Below are positions 55,803 through 64,000 of a stretch of 64,000 bases of DNA, one piece after another. This stretch comes from Diplolepis rosae. Taxonomy: Eukaryota > Arthropoda > Insecta > Hymenoptera > Diplolepididae. Below the pieces are notes generated by a model. It was not told the DNA's origin. It was given only the letters and a program-made list of their open reading frames with translations, and searched no databases. The stretch covers positions 7,202,001 to 7,266,000 of the forward strand of contig JAPYXD010000308.1 of NCBI GenBank assembly GCA_030998225.1, read 5' to 3'. The first letter of the stretch is position 1. Each line of letters opens with the position of its first letter. Position numbers and translations under genes: made by a program.

Positions 55803-56203
55803 GGAAGTCAAGGACTCCCTTGAAGAGGGGGGTCTTCTGAGGCTCGGCCACCAATCAGATGCGGACTTTAACCGTTTCTCCCTGGAAATGCCGCCTTTTG
55901 TTATGGGTGAGCTTGGCCCCTCGGTCGCAGCCTCTGCATCGGCTCCATCAGCTTCGTCTGTGGCGAGTTTCTCTTTCGAGATAGTCAGGTGGCTGTTGGA
56001 TCTCGGACGTTCTACGCTGAACAACTCGGGTACTTCCCTGGTCGATCGGATGGGGCATGACGACGGTCGCTTCTCTCGGAGCCCTGGTTTAGCCAGGCGT
56101 GAGACCTTCTCAAGGCACTGGACTACTGCTCACCCCACCTTACTAATATTTTTCTATTTTAGTTTGTACTGTTTTTATTCTAGTTAGTTTAGTTTAGACT
56201 AAT

Positions 56204-57372
56204 TTGGTTTCAGTTTCAGTATCGGTTTCATTGTACTGTAATCGTATGGAGATGAGCTCTTCTCGTGGGAGAATTAGATTCGCGGTCTGGAACGCTCACA
56301 GTGTCAACAATAAGAGGGCCAGGGTCAAGAGATTCCTGAGGGGGCAGAAACATCGCTCCTTTGTCGCATTTTGCGAGTCCCTTGATTCGTATCTTGGTAT
56401 TGGCGGGGTCTGGAGGACGATTAGATCCCTTTCTTAGCGATCTAGCGCCTCCCAGGACGAACCGTGTGACGGACCCCTGGTCCCCGGTGTTCGAGTCGCT
56501 CAGGGAGGTGTTGATTTGCCCACACATTCCACCATTGGACATCCCTCTGTCCGATAATGTGGATGAGACTGACCCGATGAAAGGTGGGTTCTCCGATGGA
56601 GAGCTTTCTGCCGCATTGTGCTCGTGCAATGTTCACTTGGCACTGGGACTCGATGGGATTAGCTATGGTATTCCGTGGACTTGGAGAAGCACTTTGCTGT
56701 CTTTTATCCCGAAACCGGCCTCCTCCGGTTTCCACCCTATCTCGTTCACCTCGACTCTTCGCAAGATTTTTGAAAGACTTGTCCATGGGTGCTTCGAGGT
56801 TTTAAGAGGCTAAACGTTAACAGTGGATCCCTAGGAACCAGTTTGGCTTCATGAAGGTACGCTCCTCCATGGACTGTGTTGCCGCATTGGTCGCGAATAT
56901 TCTCCACGGCTTTGGACTGATGGAAGGTACCCAGATGATGACTTTAGATCTGAAGAGAGCTTCCAATTCCGTTATGCTTTGCGAGCTCATCCACTGGTTG
57001 GCTGAGCTGGAGGTTCCAGACAGAATCTTCAACTTTGTTAATTTCCTCACCACCAGGAGATGGTTGTCGTTTTCAGCGAAGGACACTTCACCGAGTCTCT
57101 GCAGTGATGGCGTTCCTCAGAGCGGCGTACTGTCTCCTCTGTTGTTTAACATTAACCTCACTCAGTGGTCGCGACACTGGGCCTATCCATTTCTTTGCCC
57201 AAATGTCAACTGTGCTTTTTTACCAGGGCCCATGTCGACTTTCTGTCGCTTTCTCTACTTCTGGAGGATGTTGAGATCCCTTGCTAGTCCGAACTTTAAC
57301 TTTAACTTTAACTTTAAGTTACTTTTTTCGAAAAGTAACTCAATTTCAACATGTTACTTTTACGAAAAGTAA
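56204..57372 (+). pseudogene. LINE ORF2 fragment: endonuclease start joined to RT
   Basis: IRFAVWNAHSVNNKRARVKRF is a typical endonuclease start. After about 50 residues the sequence is already pre-RT (DGISYGIPW, FIPKPASSGFHPISF, LRKIFERLVH). NQFGFMKVRSSMD, LDLKRASNSV and VPQSGVLSPLLFNINL follow, after a frame break near 56813. The LDLKRASNSV motif normally has A-F after the catalytic D, and the FADD box is absent. Nonfunctional. Confidence 0.65.
57293..57317 (+). repeat. (CTTTAA)n tail
   Basis: Four units of CTTTAA end the LINE. They are followed by AGTTACTTTTTTCGAAAAGTAACT, a small hairpin whose half-sites recur near 57349-57372. Confidence 0.75.
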
Positions 57373-60300
57373 CGCAACTCACCCAAAAATGCATATACAT
57401 AAATTGTGATGTAAAGGCATACTTTCTGTATGCACGGAACGCATGTTTTTCAAAATATTTATGACAAATTTGTGCAGTCATTCTAAATCATTGCTCATAA
57501 AAGATTAATTAGAACATACTCAGTTTTCATAATTTTTTACTCTATTACTTTCCCAAAACAGTATGTTTGATTCGAATTCAATACTTCAGATTACTTTTTT
57601 ATTAAAACTACAGCCACTTTATGGGCATTCCACAATTCGCGTTCTCATACGTGACATTATACTCATATGATATATTTCGCGAAAAACTCTTTGATATTCA
57701 ATCTCATGGGTTAATGAAGGATAAGATCAATTTTGAATTGAGAGTACGCCGCACGTACGGTTTATTGCCTCTATTGTCATGACCAACTACCTGCTTTTGG
57801 GTTCGACTTCGAGCTGGCTGACAGAAGTTGTGGGACGATTCGGTTCATAGAATATATGCAATCTTTGCGGACTTCGCACATGTAGGTTTAAAATATGAGA
57901 AGAGCTTTTTACAAACATTTTTCGTTAACCTCTAAGTCATAAAATTTTCCTCTGTCCCAAGGGTTCTATGCATCTAAATTTCATCTCGAACTTAGGTATA
58001 AAATTCCTTTAGTTTATAGAGGTATTTTTTATATCTTCTTTGTCTTCTTCCGTTACCTGGTCTAGGGATAAATTTCCGTGACGTACAAGAATTTCCTTCC
58101 TAATATTTCGTTTCACGATTCGTCACAAGTTTGGGTTTGAGACGTCTCATACTTCTATATCATGGGTTTAGTCTCCTTACTAATTCTTTGTGTCGCTCAC
58201 ATTGAGAATGTACATGAAGAAGGGAAATGAATCATTTTTTATTTTTTTCAACAAAAGAAAACATTCTCGGAAAAATAATTTTAAGTTAAAATACTAAATA
58301 AAATAACTAAATAATCAGATTATTTGAATACAAATAAAAGAGTTAAAATCCGTGTGGATTGATCAATAAAATTTCTTTTGTATAATAAAACATGTTTTCT
58401 CCGACAAATTGTTTTCGAAATATACGTCTTAATTGTAAAAATTGAATAATAAGATTTTTTTCATATATTTACGATAAAATTAATATTTTCAGTGTTGGGT
58501 GGGAAAAATTTAACCGATATAGGTGATAATGGAAATACCGAATTATTTGAAAAATTTTCATTAAAAATCTTTGTTTATTTAAAGATTTGTGAACCTACAG
58601 GCAGTAATAATTCAATTAATTGTAAGTGGAATTTCGAATACCTCATAGGGAGCATATTTTTGTCCATTTGTATCTCAGTAGATATCTTGTTCATACCTGT
58701 GACAAATTGAAGAAGTCCAGACCTCATATTTACCGTTGTTATAACAATGAATAATGTGAAAAATATATTGAAAGTTAGTGCAGGAACTACTATTCGCCAT
58801 GGTTTAAAATACCTAGAATTTAAAATGTACTATTTAAGGGGTGTTTGAGTCATATACAAAAAAATAATTAGGTTTTGGAAATAAGCTACTCTCCTTGAAT
58901 TAAAATTATTTGAAAAAGAAGTTGATGAATACGAGTTGAAGTTTATGTTTGTATCATGTTTTTTCATTTAGTGAACTTCTTCACTATTTTTTTTTTCATA
59001 AATTTGAAAAGGTTCGATCTCTGGAATTTTTCTAAAGCACATAATAGAAGCCTACCACGAATAAAGTCAGTTTGATGTTTATAAATTCAGAAAAGATAAA
59101 TTAATTTGGGTACAAGCACATAGAAGTAATTCTTAACGTTAATTAATAACAAGCCGTTTGCTTCTAGTTGTAAAGCAATTATAGCACGGGTTTTTAAATT
59201 TGCATCATAAATAGATGATATTTGTAAATTATATTTGTTTGTTATCAAACTTTGAAAACGAAGAAAACAATTTTATTTGGTGATCACACAATACCAGAAA
59301 TTCTGTGGCAATATTTGCAAGTGTTTCTGAATAAATTAGAGGTCGCTGAATTTAAACATAGCGAAAGGAATCATCCGCATTAAATATTTTGAGAAGGGGG
59401 AAAACCATGACTGAGGGGTAAAAGGGAAGAAAAAGGTTTTTTTAAACCACGAAAATGCATCGGTCCACTCAAGCCGTGTCTGGCTTTTCTGGATTTCCAT
59501 CTGTTCCGGAAACTCAAAAATTTTCTGGCTTGACAAAAATTGGTGTGCAATTAAGAAGTCATCCAGGCTTGTCCTTAGAGTAATATAGTTGGAGTTAAAA
59601 TAAGTCTGGGAAGAATGAGCTACATTATTCTTGCATTATTCATACCACCTGGATTACCCGTGGATAATTTAAAAACTTTTATAGAACATGTAATTAACGT
59701 GGAAGGCAGGAAGTACGCCCTGCGTATGAACACGGACGGGACCCTGCGCAGCTTCACCAGTCGTATAACATGTCAGTCCGTTTTGTTAAAGATATGAACG
59801 CGCGAAATATTTGTACACAGCGAAACTTCGATCCGGAGAACTTTAGCTCTCCGAAGTAAGGGGGGGTCCACTCATATAGGAGAAAAGGGGATCGAATTAT
59901 AATGTTTGCTATCAACAAGTGGTGGCGCTATTATCGCTACCGATGTTATTTTTAAACTGTTGTAACCATAGCAACCATATCATTGCCAGTTGAAATAATA
60001 CAGCCGATGCTCATTTTACTCAACTACCGTTCGAAGCACCTCAAGCGTCGGTGATATATTTATACATTTCAGGTTAACCCACTGACTCATTGTGATGCCC
60101 TGTCGTCGACAACGTTTTACTCACCTTACTATTTCCTATGCAACGCTTATTGATATTCACTTTAGGTGAATTAGGTATTTATCAAATTCATTTTACCTGA
60201 CTAGGATTTAATAAATGTTAAAATGTCCTTAAGTCTCAAGTTTAATCGACAGAGTTTAGTAAAATTACTTTAACTATTTTTCTCCGTGTAATAGTACAGT

Positions 60301-61441
60301 ATTCAACTGTTCATTGTGATTCATATTTAAAAATTCTTGTTGTATTTTTATTCTTTTACAAATTATTTTCAACTTTAAATCATTTAAATTTATGAAATGG
60401 ATTTCATAGAATATATTTAAAAGTTTCCCGCTCTTTAGAATACATCGCAGGGGGGGGGGGGGGGTGTTTGCATTGATATTAGTTCTTGCTACTAAAACTT
60501 GGCGGCGCTGATGCTCATTTTCACTTTTTTAAGTACCCTCCTAAAATACATGGTAGTGGCCGCACTGTGGTTCGCCCGGACGAACCAATAGGTTCCCCAC
60601 GTCGAGTGTTAATGAATGGGCGCTCCCATGATTGGTCCTCGGCGAAGCGTAGTACTCGACATCAGGTACCGCTGATTAGAGTTCCTTAAGGGAGAGTTGT
60701 GTCACTGCTTACTCCGATTCTGATTGGTGCTGCGGAACCGAAATCGGATGTTCTAAAATCAGCGCGACTTTTAAATCGAATTTGATATTCGGTCACTAAG
60801 TGGAAAATAAATGGAATATATTATTCATAATCTAGATGTGACAATTCAGAATGACTAAAAGACGAAAAATAATTTTGGTAATCTCATGCATTCTCTAAAT
60901 ATTATTAGGGAAATTGAACAAATACAAAAAAATGAGATATAAAACAAGTATTTTTTATGACATGATAGAACATTTTTTACACAGTAGATATGTACAATAT
61001 AATGTTTTTTCTGCTCAATAAAATGCGTTAGTAAAAAAAGGAGTTATTGTTGATTTTTTTCATTGCTTCAATTATACATTAAATATGACAGTCAATTCAT
61101 GTTTCTGGCAGACGTATCCATTCGAAATTACATTTCAAATTTATAGATTATAAATACAAGGAAAATCACATATAATTGATGTTAAAGTATCACATGTAAT
61201 TGTTGTTAAAATAGGACGTTATGTAAACTAAAGACATATCCTATACTTCAGAAGCTTGAAGTTCTAAAACGTTGAAATGAATGAAATGTTGGTTCCAGTA
61301 GTAAAATTCAGTAGCTGCATTAACTTTTATCATTTATTATTATTTTTTGTGATTAAAGAAACTTAGTATATCCAAGCTTTAAAAGATCGTTTTAAGATAT
61401 TTCTATTCTTTGTGGGGACAATTTTTAAAGACAAATTAACG
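57331..61441. other. Long region without a supported gene
   Basis: Mostly AT-rich. Two exon-like patches deserve mention. One is 58492-58620: acceptor ATATTTTCAG, an open frame starting LGGKNLTDIGDNGNTELF, and donor ATT/GTAAGT. The other is 59615-59797 (GRKYALRMNTDGTLRSF), with no clear splice sites. Neither is recognisable. A run of 15 G lies at 60450-60464. A GC-richer stretch 60540-60730 holds no gene I can identify. Confidence 0.35.
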
Positions 61442-63014
61442 TTAGGGAAAAGATATTTCGTTCATTTGAACGTTTAGAATATATTTTTCCTTTGTTTTAG
61501 CTTGATTGCAAATTCTTAGGCGGAAGAGCAAAAATCTACGCAATATTTTCTCTTTTAAATTGTGGCATGGTAAAATGTGACTACTCGTAATTGAATTGAA
61601 TCGTTGTAGGAAGAAATCGTAGAGATTTATATTACCACATTTTTGTAAAATTGGATGCCATGATCTAATTGGTTGTTTCATTTCTAGAAACATATTGAAA
61701 GTACCTTCGTTAACGCAGAAAAGCAAGTTTTCCTTATATTCTTTGTAAGGTACAAATTTTGCTACATCAAGATGTGCAAAGCTAGCCGAATTCCTAAAAC
61801 CGACTGACGCAATGAAAAATTCACTGTTTGTAGTGTTTTTCTGAATGCTGTTTATGAGATAATTAGCAGTCCGATATAAAGCATTCTTCTCAACAATTCC
61901 TAGTGGATCAGTAAATAAAGGTGCTAAGCTTAAATCCATAGTGGTGTTGTCTGGTGAAGATTGGAAAATGGAGTATGCGCCAGCCACTTGTGTTTCTTCC
62001 AAAGGCTTTCTGACTAAACTGACTGCATTAGCTGGGACAAATTCATCAGGTGCTAGTGATACGGATGAAATGGCCTGCAATTGCTTCCTGGAAACATTAC
62101 ACATTTTTTCGGAAAGGGATCTTTGAGTGAACGGTGGCGATAAATTAAAATTTATTGTTTGAGGTAGCGAAATATTTTTATTATTAAACCCATCGTTCTT
62201 TTGAGATTTTTTTTTATTGACATCTTCATAAAGAAACAGATAAATAATAGTTTTCGTCATAATCGTAGGTACTGGAATGAATGGGCCTAGAATATTGCAC
62301 AATAGAAATTAACCGTAAGTCGTACTTAAATTGTAAAACGTTAGGAGTAACATGTTTTGATCGTATCACGCTGAATAAGTTTTCAATAAAATCTTGGGTG
62401 AATCTAGATGTGAGGACAAATTAAAAACCTTTCTTATTTAGCAGATACTCGCTGAGCTCAAGAGCGGACGTAGTAGACAGCATGAATCCTTTCTGGCTCG
62501 GTTTAAAAATCCCTGCCTCGCCAATTCGAATCCTTCCCATAAGATCTATCATTTCCTTCAAAAAGTGTATTGTTTCCTCGAATTTTTCAATACTGAATTT
62601 GCTGATCGCGTTTTGTAAATTTCTTGACGTCATCAATCTGTACCACTTTGTAAGATTACCAACGAACCAAGCAGTAGTTTCATACTCGGGTTTCGAGTGT
62701 TCATCTGCCAAAAAATACAATGCAGCACTTAATTCTGGATTCACAATTTTGTGGGCCCTATTAACTTTTATTATTTGAAAATTTCTATTTTTTGAAAGAA
62801 TGACATCTGTTTTTATATGTGGTGTTAAAGTGAAAACTAATTCATCTTGTAACTGTAGCATTTGAATTAAATGATTTGCGTCAACAACTTTAGTAGGCAA
62901 CTTGTAGTTTTCTTGAATATCCTTTTGTAAATAAATGTTGCCGTTATTGATTATGCTTTGTACTATATATAATTTAATTTGTTCAATTCGCCTACTAATA
63001 GTCCGAGATCCCAC
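61442..63014 (-). pseudogene. P-element (THAP9-like) transposase fragment, broken
   Basis: The first piece (63014-62421) covers the GTP-binding region and the tryptophan-rich part up to GFMLSTTSALELSEYLLNK, a close match in style to P-element transposases. After a TAA at 62421-62423 the same frame continues with LTSRFTQDFIENLFSVIR, which holds the last catalytic acidic residue of the family (E in ENLF). The frame then shifts near 62230-62300 into a second piece (62302-61442) with the C-terminal NALYRTANYLINS, VNEGTFNMF and KILRRFLLFRLRICNQAK. The THAP DNA-binding domain and the first catalytic half are absent. One stop and one frameshift make it a pseudogene. Confidence 0.75.
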
Positions 63015-63539
63015 TGCAAAGTACCTTCACCGAAATGTTAATAAAACAAAACGCGTCGAAACTAGTGCATTATATACGTCCTAACATGAAATGGCTAGGT
63101 TGTCTAAGCATAGCCGGGTCCTTATGTTAATAATTATTTATTGAAAATCCTAATTATGGGAGATAACTACAAATAAGATTAATAAGATAAACATAGTAAC
63201 AATTGAAAGTTGACGACTAGACAAGCGAAAAATTGTAGGGTTGTCAACCCCCAGGTGTGTCTAAACATGGGTTGTTTGAACATTTATACATATTTTTAGG
63301 CGTTAAACTTCACCGACTGTTTAATAGAATAATAAATACTTGAATCGAAAGCTTACGATATGCGCTTCGAGAAAATATAGGGTTGTCTGCGTAATTCCGG
63401 GCCCAAATTGAAACAACCCTACGCGAAAACTTTTCATTTTGCGCGCGCGATATAAAGGAATGGAGCACCACTGCAACTACAAGTTGAGATTCGAAAACCT
63501 GTATTAACTTGACTTGTTCTTCCCCCCTTGTACTCAAAT
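63015..63539. other. Region upstream of the P-element fragment
   Basis: The missing N-terminal half of the transposase is not found here. A 90-codon minus-strand open frame (63310-63582) has no features. The phrase GCATAGCCGGGTCC near 63110 is reminiscent of the arm at 989-1126 but too short to use. Confidence 0.35.
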
Positions 63540-63755
63540 CTGTAATAGTGAACATTTCACTATTTGAATTAGTGAAAATCATTTCACTATTGAAATAGTG
63601 AAAATTATTTCACTATTGAAATAGTAGAATTAGTTTTACCACTATTTGAATTACTGAAATCCACTGTTTGAAATAGTGAGCTGGACTTTTTGAATTAGTG
63701 AAACCCACTATTCTAATTAGTAAAATCCACTATTTCAAATACTATATTTTGCTAT
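63540..63755. repeat. Tandem array of small palindromes
   Basis: Units of 20-30 bp built on TTTCACTATTGAAATAGTGA and variants repeat about eight times in both orientations. Each unit is itself a palindrome, and decay increases to the right. Confidence 0.75.
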
Positions 63756-64000
63756 TTTTAAAATGACCTATTTTCTTTCAATGCCCAATTTAAAAGTAGT
63801 ACTTGCGTGTATAGTGTTTAACTAGATTTTTTTGAAATTTGGTAATAACGTTCCTTTAATGTCGAACATCCCGCACGCAGAGAAAAGATCAGTAAAATTT
63901 ACAGGAAGTTCGGTAGTTATTTGGACAACATGACTTTTCAGTAAATTTTACCAAAAGTTGAGTTCAATTAACAGATTTTCTGTACGTTCCACTCGGCGTT
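63756..64000. repeat. Repeat shared with 32.64-32.84 kb
   Basis: AGTAAAATTTACAGGAAGTTC (63891 on) and the end CAGATTTTCTGTACGTTCCA are shared with 32652-32840, where the same phrases bracket a similar length. The element is cut by the window end. Confidence 0.55.

Larger units (their letters stand above)
55090..57318 (+). mobile_element. Internally deleted LINE (I/Jockey-like)
   Basis: An ORF1 end with a CCHC-type region is followed by the first part of an AP endonuclease, a jump straight to the segment before RT, then the first RT motifs, and a (CTTTAA)n tail near 57293-57317. The true 5' end may lie near 54230, where GC content rises. Missing endonuclease and RT palm sections show it is dead. 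Confidence 0.65.

Noticed and set aside
58492..58710. Open frame after a good acceptor, LGGKNLTDIGDNGN...
   Set aside because: The exon-like borders are tempting, but I cannot find neighbouring exons or a family, so it is mentioned only in the regional note.
60450..60464. Run of 15 G as a G-quadruplex or LTR primer
   Set aside because: A single homopolymer without flanking G tracts or an adjoining LTR; more likely a simple repeat or sequencing-prone site.

Overview
The window looks like a transposon-rich intergenic or intronic part of an insect nuclear genome. A hymenopteran is plausible but not shown. The DNA is AT-rich, the genes have introns, and I see no bacterial operons or ribosome binding sites. 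It carries Ty3/gypsy, R1-type LINE, P-element, hAT-, mariner- and TTAA-type elements, and I found no complete conserved host gene. Most of the 64 kb is mobile DNA nested in older mobile DNA.

The centrepiece is an 11.46-kb Ty3/gypsy LTR retrotransposon (6572-18034, + strand). Its 1190-bp LTRs are almost identical (I counted 5 differences), so it is young. It has a TATA box plus initiator, two RFX X-box-like palindromes in U3, an intron-like segment inside the LTR and a perfect tRNA-Gly(GCC) primer site. Gag has two CCHC knuckles, and pol has protease, RT, RNase H and integrase but one in-frame TGA. Two things are unusual. First, about 500 residues between RNase H and integrase hold two AT-hooks, an acidic stretch and a segment that threads onto the macro-domain fold. 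Second, a third ORF sits where env would be and encodes a double-stranded-RNA-binding domain followed by a CCHC knuckle. A retrotransposon with its own dsRNA-binding protein, possibly an RNAi antagonist, is the best candidate here for an undescribed system.

Around it, 503-626 and 18463-21112 appear to be two exons of a tnp2/DUF4218-type (CACTA/EnSpm-like) transposase, now broken by frameshifts and stops. The 17.8 kb between them holds the retrotransposon, a 138-bp inverted-repeat element with a 204-bp tandem array, and a palindrome built round a TA/CA microsatellite. That palindrome carries two identical copies of a small hammerhead-ribozyme motif with a minimal stem III. A second version of the motif, with a compensating stem I, lies near 51 kb.

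From 21.7 to 25.8 kb there are nested palindromic MITEs, including a mariner-type element inside a TTAA-flanked one. From 28.4 to 34.4 kb lie hairpins, diverged tandem repeats, a tRNA-like SINE head and a 3.5-kb CAGGG-ended element. A GC-rich, minus-strand R1-clade LINE with a damaged coding region occupies 37.7-41.7 kb. A tRNA-Lys primer site on the minus strand at 44.4 kb marks an older retroelement. A 4.66-kb hAT-like fold-back element with arms of about 915 bp fills 48.6-53.2 kb, an internally deleted LINE lies at 55.1-57.3 kb, and a broken P-element transposase is at 61.4-63.0 kb. Two small exons on the minus strand near 46 kb are the only weak hint of a host gene.
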